Positions 37,865 through 47,232 of a DNA stretch of 64,000 nucleotides are shown in pieces. The stretch is from Kangiella sp. HD9-110m-PIT-SAG07. Lineage in GTDB: Bacteria > Pseudomonadota > Gammaproteobacteria > Enterobacterales > Kangiellaceae. The notes under the pieces were generated by a model. It was not told the origin of the DNA. It did no database searches and worked only from the letters and a program-made list of their open reading frames with translations. The position numbers were made by a program, and so were the translations under genes. The DNA is taken from assembly GCA_003370465.1 (NCBI GenBank), contig QQTG01000021.1, positions 124,001 to 188,000 on the forward strand, read 5' to 3'. Within the stretch, counting starts at the first letter, position 1, and every line of letters starts with the position of its first letter.

Positions 37865-37893
37865 TTGCGACAAACCCTTGTCTCACGTACTAT
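37865..37893 (+). promoter_or_regulatory. Candidate aspS promoter
   Basis: TTGCGA (37865-37870) and TACTAT (37888-37893), spacing 17, each match four of six consensus positions and lie about 100 bases before aspS. Confidence 0.4.
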
Positions 37894-37990
37894 ATGGCGT
37901 CATTTCGGACGCTTAATGGAATAGCGTTCAACAGTGTTTTAAACAGTATTATATTAATCAGACATCAAGCATCAGGCAGAAATTAGAATT

Positions 37991-39763
37991 ATGGCAACTG
38001 AAATGCGCAGCCACTATTGTGGTGAATTATCAAAAAATGAAGAAAATCAAACAGTTACTTTGTCTGGGTGGGTTCATCGCCGTCGTGACTTAGGTGGCTT
38101 AATCTTTTTACAGCTGCGCGACCGCACTGGTGTGATTCAGGTGGTTGTTGATCCTGATTTTAAAGAGCTTTTCAGTTTAGCAGAGCAATTGCGTAGTGAG
38201 TTCGTGGTTCAAGTTAAAGGTCAAGTTCGAGCGCGTCCTGAAGACATGGTAAATAAAAACATGGCTTCAGGAGAGATCGAGGTTTTAGCACAAGATCTCG
38301 AAATCCTTAATCGCGCTAAGCCCCCAGCGATTCCTATTGATGAAAATTTAGAAGCTTCGGAAGAGCAGCGTCTAAAATACCGCTATTTGGATCTTCGCCG
38401 CCCAGAAATGGCGAATAATATTATTTTCCGCCATAAAGTGACTAGCGCAATGCGCCGCTACATGGACGAGCACGGATTTATTGATGTCGAAACACCGATT
38501 TTGACCAAAGCGACACCAGAAGGTGCGCGCGATTACTTAGTGCCAAGCCGTGTTCATAAAGGTTCGTTTTACGCTCTTCCTCAATCACCTCAGTTGTTTA
38601 AACAGCTGTTGATGATGTCTGGATTTGATCGTTACTATCAGATTGTTAAATGCTTCCGTGATGAAGATTTGCGTGCTGATCGCCAGCCTGAGTTTACCCA
38701 GCTGGATATTGAAACATCATTCTTGAACCAAGAAGAAATCATGCAGTTGATGGAAGGCTTGGTTCGTCACTTGTTCAAAGAGCTAAAAGATATTGAGCTA
38801 CCAGAGTTTCCTCGTATGCCTTATGCAGAAGCGATGGAGCGATATGGTTCAGACAAGCCTGATTTACGCATGGATACTGAGCTGGTCACGGTTGATGAAT
38901 TAGTTAAAGACGTTGAGTTTAAGGTTTTCGCTGGACCGGCAAACGACAAGAAAAGCCGTGTGGCGGCGCTAAGGGTGCCAGGTGGTGCTCAGTTCAGTCG
39001 TAAGCAAATCGACGAATACACTAAATTTGTCGGGGTTTATGGCGCGAAAGGTTTGGCATGGATGAAGATTAATGGCGCTGGCGTTGAGGGTATTCAGAGC
39101 CCAGTGCTTAAGTTCTTGGGTGACGATGTTGCGCTCAAGATTATTGAGAAAGTTGGAGCAGAGGAAGGCGACATTATCTTCTTCGGGTCAGACACTAAAA
39201 TGACCGTGGCTGATGCTATGGGCGCATTGCGTTTGAAAACAGCGCAGGATTTAGAGCTAGTCAAAGACGAATGGAAACCATTGTGGGTTGTAGACTTCCC
39301 AATGTTTGAAGAAATAGACGGTCAAGTTCATGCCTTACACCATCCGTTCACGGCACCGAAAGAAGACGATGTTGATGCTGTGAAAAAAGACCCGACAGGG
39401 ACTTTATCAAAAGCTTATGACATGGTGCTTAACGGTAGTGAAGTTGGTGGTGGTTCTGTTCGTATTCATAGCGAAGCGATGCAGGAAGCAGTCTTTGGTA
39501 TTTTGGGTATTGATGAAACAGAGCAGCGTGAAAAGTTTGGTTTCTTACTAGATGCTCTAAAGTTCGGTTGTCCTCCGCATGGTGGGTTAGCGTTCGGTTT
39601 AGATCGCCTCGTCATGCTAATGGTCAACGCAGATTCGATTCGTGATGTTATCGCGTTCCCTAAAACCACAACAGCAAGTTGTCCGTTAACGCAGGCACCA
39701 AGCAAAATCGAAGATAAACTGCTTGATGAATTAGGCATCGAAATTAAAAAGAAAGGCGAGTAA
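37991..39763 (+). CDS. aspS: Aspartyl-tRNA synthetase
   Basis: Class IIb synthetase, 590 residues, bacterial form. The N-terminal OB-fold anticodon domain includes [22 protein letters not shown]. The catalytic core has [30 protein letters not shown] and the final [12 protein letters not shown] motif 3. The bacterial GAD insertion lies at about 290-420. The ATG is preceded by a weak ribosome site. yebC follows after about 250 bases, a common order. Confidence 0.99.
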   Translation: MATEMRSHYCGELSKNEENQTVTLSGWVHRRRDLGGLIFLQLRDRTGVIQVVVDPDFKELFSLAEQLRSEFVVQVKGQVRARPEDMVNKNMASGEIEVLAQDLEILNRAKPPAIPIDENLEASEEQRLKYRYLDLRRPEMANNIIFRHKVTSAMRRYMDEHGFIDVETPILTKATPEGARDYLVPSRVHKGSFYALPQSPQLFKQLLMMSGFDRYYQIVKCFRDEDLRADRQPEFTQLDIETSFLNQEEIMQLMEGLVRHLFKELKDIELPEFPRMPYAEAMERYGSDKPDLRMDTELVTVDELVKDVEFKVFAGPANDKKSRVAALRVPGGAQFSRKQIDEYTKFVGVYGAKGLAWMKINGAGVEGIQSPVLKFLGDDVALKIIEKVGAEEGDIIFFGSDTKMTVADAMGALRLKTAQDLELVKDEWKPLWVVDFPMFEEIDGQVHALHHPFTAPKEDDVDAVKKDPTGTLSKAYDMVLNGSEVGGGSVRIHSEAMQEAVFGILGIDETEQREKFGFLLDALKFGCPPHGGLAFGLDRLVMLMVNADSIRDVIAFPKTTTASCPLTQAPSKIEDKLLDELGIEIKKKGE

Positions 39764-39775
39764 TTTAAAGTTATA

Positions 39776-39803
39776 AGATTCCGTGTCGTAGCACGGAATG
39801 ACA
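39776..39803 (+). repeat. TCNAG-loop hairpin repeat, copy 3
   Basis: AGATTCCGTG (stem from 39778), loop TCGTAG (one base longer than in the other copies), CACGGAAT and then GACA. It lies 14 bases after the aspS stop. The rest of the 246-base gap to yebC holds no other feature that I can support. Confidence 0.7.
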
Positions 39804-40009
39804 GTCTGAAATAGTGTAAATTGCAAAGAAAAGAAGGTCGACTGGGCAAGTTTAATTTAACAGGGCTCAAAGTAATAGAACACTTTGGGCTAAACAGTTT
39901 CGAGGCATAAAGTTTGAGAGAGTGCAGATTTTACAGCTAGTAAATGACAAGCTCGAACAAATTTTATAACAAAGAAACTGTGACGACCAAAAGTTCGAGA
40001 GGAGTATTT

Positions 40010-40753
40010 ATGGCGGGTCATTCAAAATGGGCAAACATCAAACACCGCAAAGCAGCCCAAGACGCAAAACGTGGAAAAATCTTTACCAAAATCATTCGTG
40101 AGCTGGTAGTAGCCGCTCGTGAAGGTGGAGGTGATCCAAACGATAATCCTCGTCTGCGTGCCGCCATGGATAAAGCGCTAGGCGCTAATATGAAAAAAGA
40201 CACCATAGAAAAAGCCGTTGATCGAGGTACTGGCAACGCAGATGGTGACAACTACGAAGAGTTGAGCTATGAAGGCTACGGCCCTGGCGGCGTCGCAGTT
40301 CTCGTCGAATGCATGACTGATAACAAAAATCGCACTGTGGGCGAAGTTCGCCATGCCTTCACTAAACATGGCGGCAACTTAGGAACCAGTGGTTCTGTGG
40401 CTTACTTGTTTGATAAGCGCGGCCAGTTTATTTTCGGTGATGATTTCAATGAAGATGAGTTAATGGAAGCTGCTTTAGAAGCAGGTGCCGAAGACTTTAT
40501 CGCTCATGACGATGGCTCTTTCGAAGTTTTAACCACTCCAGAAACTTATTTAGACGTTAAAGACGCGTTGAAAGACGCTGGCTTCGAAGCGGAAAATGCC
40601 GAAGTAACCATGTTACCTTCAACTCAAGCCGAGCTTGATGTCTCCGAAGGTGCTAAAGTCATTCGTCTAATTGATCGTTTGGAAGAGTTGGATGATACAC
40701 AAAACGTCTATACGAATGCGGATATTCCAGCCGAATCATACGATAATCTATAG
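40010..40753 (+). CDS. yebC: YebC/PmpR-family protein
   Basis: 247 residues of the YebC (TACO1-like) family, a widely conserved protein reported both as a DNA-binding regulator and as an aid to translation of difficult sequences. The start at ATG 40010 gives the family N terminus [22 protein letters not shown] and has GAGAGGAG upstream; an upstream in-frame ATG at 39944 has no such support. Conserved [13 protein letters not shown] and [12 protein letters not shown] are present. ruvC and ruvA follow, the usual neighbourhood. Confidence 0.97.
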   Translation: MAGHSKWANIKHRKAAQDAKRGKIFTKIIRELVVAAREGGGDPNDNPRLRAAMDKALGANMKKDTIEKAVDRGTGNADGDNYEELSYEGYGPGGVAVLVECMTDNKNRTVGEVRHAFTKHGGNLGTSGSVAYLFDKRGQFIFGDDFNEDELMEAALEAGAEDFIAHDDGSFEVLTTPETYLDVKDALKDAGFEAENAEVTMLPSTQAELDVSEGAKVIRLIDRLEELDDTQNVYTNADIPAESYDNL

Positions 40754-40785
40754 AAATGTTTATATTTGCTGAGACTTTGTTAAAA

Positions 40786-40846
40786 GTTTTATAAAAGTGC
40801 TCATTTACATTTTGTAAACTCCGCTTTTTATAAAAATTTTGCCGCG
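40786..40846 (+). repeat. Nested-palindrome element R2, copy 1
   Basis: The outer arms TTTTATAAAAG (40787-40797) and CTTTTTATAAAA (from 40824) enclose an inner stem TTTAC/GTAAA (40804-40808/40814-40818), with CTC and CTCCG flanking it. GCCGCG follows at 40841. Copy 2 at 60365-60427 has the same layout with different stem sequences. It lies 33 bases after the yebC stop. Confidence 0.65.
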
Positions 40847-41132
40847 CCTCACCTGCATCTAATTCATTTCTAGCCCGAAGTGAATGCGGAATGTACAAGT
40901 TTGCCGTTCAAAGTATCACCTAGAGCACAATTAGCTGAGTATAGCATTGTTCTCATAACCGTCATCTCGAGGCTTGTTTGAGAGAACCCCCCTCAGGATA
41001 CCATGGGTCCAACGCCTTTCGAATTCTGATTGGTTACGCAAGGCTAACCCAACCCAACCTATGACCGTTTCAGATACAAAATCCCACAGCAATATTTTTT
41101 AGCCATGGTATGATATTTTCATTTGCTTGGCT
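40847..41132. other. Gene-free stretch upstream of ruvC
   Basis: No gene is supported here. The sequence around 40961-41000 (GTCATCTCGAGG and following) resembles a degenerate member of the small hairpin repeats. The remainder shows nothing that I can name. Confidence 0.4.
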
Positions 41133-41162
41133 TTGTTTCAAAAGAGCTTCAGCTAATATAAT
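41133..41162 (+). promoter_or_regulatory. Candidate ruvC promoter
   Basis: A perfect TATAAT (41157-41162) with TTGTTT (41133-41138), spacing 18, about 128 bases before ruvC. The implied leader contains an inverted repeat (ATGAGT...ACTCAT, 41234-41252). Confidence 0.45.
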
Positions 41163-41290
41163 AAATTAACGATTCTGAAAGTATTAGCTACGAGGCAAAG
41201 CATGAATTTCAACACGGAGGTTATGCGCAATAAATGAGTATTTTAAACTCATGCTTTAACAAAGTAGATAATGCTTTATTGGAGTGTTAA

Positions 41291-41821
41291 ATGGCAATAA
41301 TACTTGGGATTGACCCCGGTTCACGCATTACTGGCTTCGGTATTATCGAGGTTGGGGGTGATATTCCTGCCAATAAACCTAAGTATATAACCAGCGGCTG
41401 TATCCGTATTAAGGATGAGTCCCTGGATCTTAAACTTAAGAAAATCTTTGATTGCGTGTGCGAATTGATCTTAGAGTTTAAGCCGGATGAGTTTGCCATC
41501 GAGTCGGTATTCATGTCGAAAAATGCAGACTCTGCACTGAAGCTAGGACAAGCTAGGGGAGCGGCTATCGTTGGTGCGTCGCATTATGCATTACCCGTGT
41601 TTGAATACCCAGCCAGAAAAGTTAAGCAGTCGGTTGTGGGGACTGGTGCTGCTGATAAAACTCAAGTACAACACATGGTTAAAATGCTTTTAAAATTATC
41701 TTCAAGCCCACAGGCTGATGCTGCCGATGCTTTAGCTATCGCTCTGTGTCACGCCAATACCAGCCAAGGTTTAGCGCAGTTGAAAGGGGCAAAAACAATA
41801 GCAAGAGGACGATTACGTTGA
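41291..41821 (+). CDS. ruvC: Holliday junction resolvase RuvC
   Basis: RuvC endonuclease, 176 residues, which cuts Holliday junctions symmetrically. The acidic active site is visible as [11 protein letters not shown] (Asp8), FAIESVF (Glu) and [14 protein letters not shown] (two Asp) near the C terminus. TTGGAG precedes the ATG. The stop codon overlaps the ruvA TTG start, so the two are translationally coupled. Confidence 0.98.
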   Translation: MAIILGIDPGSRITGFGIIEVGGDIPANKPKYITSGCIRIKDESLDLKLKKIFDCVCELILEFKPDEFAIESVFMSKNADSALKLGQARGAAIVGASHYALPVFEYPARKVKQSVVGTGAADKTQVQHMVKMLLKLSSSPQADAADALAIALCHANTSQGLAQLKGAKTIARGRLR

Positions 41822-42435
41822 TAGGTCGAATTCGCGGAATACTTATAGAAAAAACACCTCCATTTATTATTATTGAAACCAGTGCTGGGGTGGGTTACGA
41901 AATCCAAGTTCCCATGACTACCTTCTATCAGTTACCTGAAGAAGGAGCTGAAGCAGTTGTCGCCACACACCTTTCTATTTCAGAAAACCTCCATGCGCTT
42001 TACGGTTTTATTAGTAATAAAGATAAGACCTTGTTTCGTGAGTTGATTAAAGTGAATGGCGTCGGGCCGAAGCTTGCGCTGGCTATTTTGTCAGGGATGG
42101 AAGCAGATGAATTTGTGATGACGGTACATGATGGCAATGTTGATCGATTAGTTAAATTACCGGGCGTGGGTAAGAAAACTGCTGAGCGCTTACTGGTTGA
42201 AATGTCGGATCGCCTAAAAGACTGGTCAGTTTCAGGGCTATCATCCAGCTCAGAAGATTCCGCGACAACAACAACGCCTTCAAGAGTTGGCGACGTGACA
42301 CAAGAAGCTGTCAGCGCACTAGTAGCGTTGGGCTACAAGCCTCAGCAGGCGAGTAAAGCTGTAGCACAGGTCGAAGGTGAAGGATTAAAGAGCGAAGAGT
42401 TGATTCGCTTAGCGTTAAGACAATTAGCAGGATAG
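41818..42435 (+). CDS. ruvA: Holliday junction branch migration protein RuvA
   Basis: RuvA, 205 residues, binds the four-way junction as a tetramer and loads the RuvB motor. The start is TTG at 41818 (MIGRIRG), chosen because it has AAGAGGA 8 bases upstream and gives the family length; a longer frame from 41746 has neither. HhH motifs [15 protein letters not shown] and [15 protein letters not shown] are clear. The C-terminal RuvB-binding domain ends [13 protein letters not shown]. Its partner ruvB is not next but 10.8 kb downstream. Confidence 0.98.
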   Translation: MIGRIRGILIEKTPPFIIIETSAGVGYEIQVPMTTFYQLPEEGAEAVVATHLSISENLHALYGFISNKDKTLFRELIKVNGVGPKLALAILSGMEADEFVMTVHDGNVDRLVKLPGVGKKTAERLLVEMSDRLKDWSVSGLSSSSEDSATTTTPSRVGDVTQEAVSALVALGYKPQQASKAVAQVEGEGLKSEELIRLALRQLAG

Positions 42436-42438
42436 CTT

Positions 42439-43929
42439 ATGGCAATCAGGGAGTTTGTCTTATGCACAAGCCTTATATTGTACTTCGGTGTTGCCTATGC
42501 CAATGAAGAGTCGATTGAAATCACTGGCAAGCGTATTTCGAAAGAAGAGTTAGCAGATCTTGAGCCTGTTACAGTTATCTCTGCTGATGATATTAAAGGG
42601 TTAGAGGGCAATATGACTGTGGCTGACCTTCTTAAAAAAATCACTTCAAGTGAAGCCTCAGAGCTTAGTGAAGAAGAACAATATGATAAGGGCTATGAGT
42701 TTTATCAAAATGAAGATTACTTCATGGCCTATAAGTTTTTCTACCCTTTGGCTGAAAAGGGAGATGGTTATGCTCAGTTCTACGTTGCCTATATGTACGA
42801 TATGGGGTTAGGAGCAGAAGCTGATAAATTAAAAGCTGTTTATTGGTATAAGAAGGCTGCGAAACAAGGCATATCATCTGCACAAAATAACTTAGCAAGC
42901 ATGTACCACTATGGCGAAGGTGTTGAGCAAAACATAGAAAAAGCTGTGCATTGGTACTCTAGGGCTGTTTTGAACAACAGTTCAGAAGCTCAGTATAGTT
43001 TAGGGCACCTATATGATAGCGGCGATTTAATTGAGCAAGATTACTTCAGAGCCTCTGAGCTGTATAAGATGGCTGCTAATCAGGGGCACCCTAACGCAGC
43101 CTACTACATAGCTCTATCCTATAATGAAGGTGATCTGTATGAGAAAGATAAAACCCAATATGTGAATTGGTTATTTCGAGCTGCAGATTTTGGACAGAAT
43201 GAAGCGATGTATGACGTGGGTTTGGCATACTTTGAGGGTAATGGCCTTCCGCAGGATGATAAAAAAGCATTGGGCTGGTTCTTGGAGTCCGGAGAGTCGG
43301 GCTTTGTAAAAGGATATTATAGTTATGCTTGGATGATTGAGAGGGGGCGTGGTCACGATACAGACTTGGAGTTGGCGCACGACTTTTTCTTAAAGGCAGC
43401 CGAGGCTGGTTATCTTGAAGCCGAGTATCAAGTAGGCAGCAACTATCTCTACGGCAAAGGAGTGAGTCCTGATTATAACAAAGCGCTACATTGGTTAACT
43501 CAAGCAGCCGATCATGATCATGTCGATGCCATTAACGAGCTTGCTTTTATGTATTATCAGGGTGCTGGAGTTGATTTAAATATTGCTAGAGCACGAGAGC
43601 TTTGGCTCGAAGCTGCTGAAATGGGCAGTTTTTATGCCCAAACCAACCTAGCGAGCCTTTATGAAAAAGGCTACGGCGTACCGCAAAATTACAAAGAAGC
43701 TTTTAGGTGGTATTTAAAAGCAGCGGAACAGGGAGAGCTGAGTGCCCAAGTTAAGGTAGCGAAAATGTACCGCGCTGGCTTAGGTGTTGAAAGTGATCTA
43801 AAGCAGTATCGAACATGGATCAAAGAAGCTGCCGCTAGGGGTTCGGAAGAAGCTATAGAAGAACAAGAGTCTTGGGAGCAACCAACGAACCAAGCAGTTG
43901 AAAGTAGCGATACCGCCTCTACTCAATAG
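42439..43929 (+). CDS. Secreted Sel1-repeat protein with a TonB-plug-like N terminus
   Basis: 496 residues with a signal peptide (cleavage near 21). Residues 25-69 (IEITGKRI...PVTVISADDI...TVADLLKKI) look like the opening of a TonB-dependent receptor plug domain. From about 78 to 475 there are roughly ten Sel1-like repeats of 36 residues (pattern YWYKKAAKQG.SSAQNNLA), helical pairs that bind proteins. No barrel follows, so it is not a receptor. The ATG lies 3 bases after ruvA, so it is probably co-transcribed with it. The function is unknown. Confidence 0.85.
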   Translation: MAIREFVLCTSLILYFGVAYANEESIEITGKRISKEELADLEPVTVISADDIKGLEGNMTVADLLKKITSSEASELSEEEQYDKGYEFYQNEDYFMAYKFFYPLAEKGDGYAQFYVAYMYDMGLGAEADKLKAVYWYKKAAKQGISSAQNNLASMYHYGEGVEQNIEKAVHWYSRAVLNNSSEAQYSLGHLYDSGDLIEQDYFRASELYKMAANQGHPNAAYYIALSYNEGDLYEKDKTQYVNWLFRAADFGQNEAMYDVGLAYFEGNGLPQDDKKALGWFLESGESGFVKGYYSYAWMIERGRGHDTDLELAHDFFLKAAEAGYLEAEYQVGSNYLYGKGVSPDYNKALHWLTQAADHDHVDAINELAFMYYQGAGVDLNIARARELWLEAAEMGSFYAQTNLASLYEKGYGVPQNYKEAFRWYLKAAEQGELSAQVKVAKMYRAGLGVESDLKQYRTWIKEAAARGSEEAIEEQESWEQPTNQAVESSDTASTQ

Positions 43930-44488
43930 TTCCTTGCCTAATGTTTTTCAGGTTTTTCAGGTGAACCTTATAGAAAAACGCTCTGCCGTAAAAGTTATCG
44001 CTTACCTTCCAGGTTCCATCCATGATGGTACCATTGTGGCTAATGGTTAAGTTATAGATTATCGGGGTATCATTATGAGAATAGCCTTTCACAAACTCTA
44101 TGTACTTACCCTGCCGCTTGGCTGTAGTATTGACTCCCCACTGGATATATTCTTCCGCGTCATCCCTAGGCTCTAGAAAAGTCATCAGAAACTTCTCGCC
44201 CAAGTCCTTAATGACAACATTGAACATGCTAGCAGGCTGCCCCCTCGGTTTGTCATACTCGTAATAACCGACCCAGCTACCGCTGATATTGGCGGTGTTT
44301 TGAGTACTCTGTTTTACGGATTTAGGATTACTTTGCTCATGGCGCGCGGTTTTTCCGAAAACCTCCTCCCACAAAGCTTTCTCTTCGTCAGTCAGCTTTG
44401 AATCTTGAGCGGCTTTAACAGGAGCGAAAGCAAGGATAAAAACTAGCGTCGACGCTGACAGCAAGGAAAGATATTTTTTCATGTGCAT
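43919..44488 (-). CDS. Secreted protein of unknown function
   Basis: 189 residues with a signal peptide (cleavage near AFAPVKA, 27). The mature region has a beta-rich look, with NISGSWVGYYEYDKPRG and IMDGTWKVSDNFYGRAFF, reminiscent of lipocalin-like or sugar-binding small domains, but no family is certain. ATG 44482 (MKKYLS) is an alternative start two codons in. Its 3' end overlaps that of the convergent Sel1-repeat gene by 11 bases. Confidence 0.65.
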   Translation of the reverse strand: MHMKKYLSLLSASTLVFILAFAPVKAAQDSKLTDEEKALWEEVFGKTARHEQSNPKSVKQSTQNTANISGSWVGYYEYDKPRGQPASMFNVVIKDLGEKFLMTFLEPRDDAEEYIQWGVNTTAKRQGKYIEFVKGYSHNDTPIIYNLTISHNGTIMDGTWKVSDNFYGRAFFYKVHLKNLKNIRQGTIE

Positions 44489-44563
44489 CCTATCTTATTG
44501 TTTTGTATGAATAATATACAAAGAGTCTAGTTGTTTTAGGGGAGTAGGGCAAACTCTGGTTGG

Positions 44564-45289
44564 TTAGTACATAAAAAACAGTATCAAGACTGCAAATACG
44601 TCATATAGCCCGTGTGCCACGATACAGGCGGTAAGGTTTCTTCGCCATAAATAGAGTAACGACATTGAAAGGCCGCCATAAATAGCAGTATCAATGATGC
44701 CGATCCATCCTTGATAGCCATGGAGTAGAGCAAACACGGTTGTAGTGATCGCGACGGCAAGGATTGTGTGCCATCTACGGTTTCCAAAACTACTGCGCAG
44801 GCTAGTGAGAAAGAAGCCGCGAAAAAATACTTCTTCAGCAATACCGCCACCTAATACCGCCATGAGCAGGAACGCGAATAATCCTGAATAACTCGCTCCT
44901 AGTTGCTCAAGATTGGCTACGATGTCCATTCTCTCTTCGCCGCCTGTCGCGGGAATAATGACGAGGAACTGTAACAGTGTCCAGACCAACGCGACTAATA
45001 AGCCGATGAACGCTTCTTTGCTAAAAGATTTTAACGTTAACCCAATATCTTTGAAGTTATTGTTAACCAGTTTAAGCGACAAAAATACGGCAATCAGCGT
45101 TAGAAGAAGAAAAACCGGAGCAATATAGGCGAAGGTAAGGCCGCTTGTGGGGAGATCGAAAAGTATAGATGGGAAACTGTGAGACGTGAATAATGCAATC
45201 GCGAAAAGCAGACTTCCTAGCCCCAATGTCGCGAACCAACGACTTCTTGATACTGTGACTGTGTTTTTACACGCTTGAATTGAGTTCAC
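44564..45289 (-). CDS. CPBP-family intramembrane metalloprotease
   Basis: 241 residues with about seven hydrophobic helices. The Abi/CAAX protease-and-bacteriocin-processing motifs are in order: AEEVFFRG (Glu-Glu with Arg four residues later), FALLHGYQG and ACIVAHGLYD with the final His and Asp. Family members cleave in the membrane and include CAAX prenyl proteases and bacteriocin-immunity proteins. The substrate here is unknown. Confidence 0.88.
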   Translation of the reverse strand: MNSIQACKNTVTVSRSRWFATLGLGSLLFAIALFTSHSFPSILFDLPTSGLTFAYIAPVFLLLTLIAVFLSLKLVNNNFKDIGLTLKSFSKEAFIGLLVALVWTLLQFLVIIPATGGEERMDIVANLEQLGASYSGLFAFLLMAVLGGGIAEEVFFRGFFLTSLRSSFGNRRWHTILAVAITTTVFALLHGYQGWIGIIDTAIYGGLSMSLLYLWRRNLTACIVAHGLYDVFAVLILFFMY

Positions 45290-45495
45290 TTTGACATCCT
45301 GTTGACTAGCCTGTGTAGCGCTACCTTATCATTCACTATCTCTGAGGGTGTTTCCTGCCAGCGATGTGTTGTAACAAAGTATGACTACTTTTTAACCTAT
45401 TATTGGCTCCATGGCTGAGAAATATGCTTTTTGATTGATTAATTAGAAGCAAGTTTACTAAACTAGAGTTAACAGATTCCAGCAACTAGTGACTT

Positions 45496-46005
45496 ATGAC
45501 GTCTAAAGATACTGTATACCGTGAAACACAGGCAGTAATGCCATCAAAAATCATAGCCGCGATTGTGGTGCTATTATTAATCGTGACCGGGCTATTCGCC
45601 TATATCTACATTTCTCAAGAGTTTTTAGGGCGCGAAGTTGGGGAAAATTCTATCGCAAGCCATTGGGCGCTGATTATTTTCATTGCTACAGCCTTACTAA
45701 CATTCTATGTGTCGCGTTTGAAAATTATTACTCGTGTAGATAACAATGAACTGGTCATGAGCTTAGGTGTCATAGGGAAACGAAAGTTTCCGTTAGATAC
45801 GATCCAGACCATCAGGGATTACGAAGGTAACCCAGCAGCTGACTTTTTAGGTTATGGTTACCGAATTGCGATAAAGCAAACGGGCTATATCGGCAGGGCA
45901 GAGCAAGCGGTTAGCTTGAAGTTTAAAGATGAAAAGCGTGAATTGGTCATTACCACAGAAACGCCTGAAGAGCTGAAAAAAACATTAAAAAAGCCAGAGG
46001 AATAA
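45496..46005 (+). CDS. Membrane protein with a PH-like cytosolic domain
   Basis: 169 residues. Two hydrophobic helices (about 18-42 and 55-73) are followed by a beta-rich domain (about 76-169) with FPLDTIQTI, FLGYGYRIAIK and ETPEELKKTL. This resembles a family of small two-helix proteins with a PH-like fold, similar in its C-terminal GSQRPEEL-type ending. The function is unknown. A bidirectional hairpin begins in its last codons. Confidence 0.65.
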   Translation: MTSKDTVYRETQAVMPSKIIAAIVVLLLIVTGLFAYIYISQEFLGREVGENSIASHWALIIFIATALLTFYVSRLKIITRVDNNELVMSLGVIGKRKFPLDTIQTIRDYEGNPAADFLGYGYRIAIKQTGYIGRAEQAVSLKFKDEKRELVITTETPEELKKTLKKPEE

Positions 46006-46018
46006 TCTTCTGGCTTTT
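45989..46018. terminator. Bidirectional terminator
   Basis: AAAAGCCAGA (45989-45998) pairs perfectly with TCTGGCTTTT (46009-46018) around a 10-base loop. A-rich sequence on one side and T-rich on the other serve both the convergent RRM gene and the PH-like gene, whose stop codon lies in the loop. Confidence 0.75.
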
Positions 46019-46036
46019 ATTTCTTAGAGGTAGTCG

Positions 46037-46285
46037 TTACTCTTCCTTGTCTTCAGCCTTTTTAACTCGAATTTTATTACCATCAACATCTCGAGCATTC
46101 AGGTGCTTAACCGCTACTTTAGCTTCGCCAGGCTTTGGCATTTCAACAAAGCCAAACCCTTTCGATTTACCTGTGGTCTTATCCATGACTAATTTGCACC
46201 ACTGAACCGTGCCGTATTCCTCGAATAATGATGTGACCTGCTCTTCAGTAGTCGTACGAGCAAGGTTTCTAACCAATAATTTCAT
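46037..46285 (-). CDS. RRM-type RNA-binding protein
   Basis: 82 residues, a single RNA-recognition motif. RNP2 is LLVRNL (3-8) and RNP1 is KGFGFVEM (43-50), with the aromatic residues that stack on RNA in place. The C terminus is charged (KKAEDKEE). Such single-RRM proteins occur in many proteobacteria and cyanobacteria, often linked to cold or stress responses. The target RNAs are unknown. Confidence 0.92.
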   Translation of the reverse strand: MKLLVRNLARTTTEEQVTSLFEEYGTVQWCKLVMDKTTGKSKGFGFVEMPKPGEAKVAVKHLNARDVDGNKIRVKKAEDKEE

Positions 46286-46361
46286 ATCAAGCTCATCTAT
46301 ATAAATGTTTAAGTGATTATATCATTTACGCTTTCACATAACTGGATAAGTTTTAGTTAAA

Positions 46362-46658
46362 CTAGCTTTCCCCAATATAAAAGGTATAACCTGAACCTGG
46401 TTTGCTCCTAATATATTGAAACCAAGATATAATGGCTAGCTCTTCTACGTATAGTTTTGGTGTTGTGCTTCTATGCTTTACAGAAACATTATGTAAATTT
46501 TGGTCAGTTTTAATGATTTCAATTATTTTTAATTCCGCTTCATCATGGTTAGCAGCCTTAACTATTCTGGTTGTATAAAATCCACCTGCTTTGTTTTCAT
46601 CACCGTCAAAGTTAAGGATGAAATTAGATCCATGAACGAGTGCTTGATAATAAGCCAT
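46362..46658 (-). CDS. Conserved-looking small soluble protein, function unknown
   Basis: 98 residues, no signal peptide or membrane helix. It starts AYYQALVHGSNFILNFDG and continues GGFYTTRIVKAANHDEAELKIIEII, a compact alpha/beta pattern seen, from memory, in other small uncharacterised proteins. AAGGAA lies a few bases before the ATG. It is directly followed upstream by the 92-residue membrane protein gene with a 9-base gap, so the two are probably co-expressed. Confidence 0.65.
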   Translation of the reverse strand: MAYYQALVHGSNFILNFDGDENKAGGFYTTRIVKAANHDEAELKIIEIIKTDQNLHNVSVKHRSTTPKLYVEELAIISWFQYIRSKPGSGYTFYIGES

Positions 46659-46667
46659 GACCTTCCT

Positions 46668-46946
46668 TTAGCCGAAAATTGACGTAAAAGCTTCGAAAAT
46701 ACCAAATACTGCTTCCATGATGCCTTCAACAAAAGCCTCGAAGAATCCAATCACCATATCAAGAACATTCTCGCCCGACATGACGCTAGGTACGGCTAAA
46801 CCTAATATACCTGTAGCGAGTATAGAGGTGACGTATAAGTTGAACCCAGCGATGATTACAAAAACAATAGAGCCAATTAACATGAGTGATGCTACTGAAG
46901 ATAGGGCTCTAGCCCCTATAGATTTGTCTTTTCTGCTTCCCAGCAT
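46668..46946 (-). CDS. Small membrane protein of unknown function
   Basis: 92 residues with two or three hydrophobic stretches (about 14-34, 38-55) and an amphipathic Phe/Glu-rich tail (FFEAFVEGIMEAVFGIFEAF). The repeated F-E-A-F pattern in the tail is odd and suggests a membrane-surface helix. TAGGAGG sits just before the ATG. It lies between the 98-residue and the 48-residue genes, all on the minus strand. Confidence 0.65.
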   Translation of the reverse strand: MLGSRKDKSIGARALSSVASLMLIGSIVFVIIAGFNLYVTSILATGILGLAVPSVMSGENVLDMVIGFFEAFVEGIMEAVFGIFEAFTSIFG

Positions 46947-46995
46947 GTTACCTCCTAATATTGTTACTACTACGCTACGGTATCGTCTGTTTAGA

Positions 46996-47142
46996 TTAAT
47001 CGTTATTAGTTGAACTTGAATCAGTACTTTGAGCGTCTAACTCCATCTTCCTCAACGCTTTTTTATGATCCAGATAAGCCGTATACATGGCAAAAATAAT
47101 GCCAGCGATGACGCAAATACTTAAAAATCCCCATAGACCCAT
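46996..47142 (-). CDS. 48-residue single-helix membrane protein
   Basis: A short frame found by hand. It opens MGLWGFLSICVIAGIIFAMY, a membrane helix, then a basic/acidic stretch AYLDHKKALRKMELD and a Ser/Asn-rich tail. GGAG lies 7 bases before ATG 47142. The shape (N-terminal helix, charged cytosolic helix) resembles PspB-like small proteins, but I do not claim that family. It precedes the 92- and 98-residue genes in the same direction. Confidence 0.6.
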   Translation of the reverse strand: MGLWGFLSICVIAGIIFAMYTAYLDHKKALRKMELDAQSTDSSSTNND

Positions 47143-47232
47143 ATCAAAACTCCGCTTTTTAATAACTTAAATTACTGTCATTACACCAATATTAAGGCGC
47201 ATTCCTATCCACGATAAGCCCTTATCACCAAC

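Noticed and set aside
41202-41237. An 11-codon frame with GAGG upstream, between the ruvC promoter and ruvC
   Set aside because: It could be a leader peptide, but it has no regulatory amino-acid run and the downstream hairpin has no T run.
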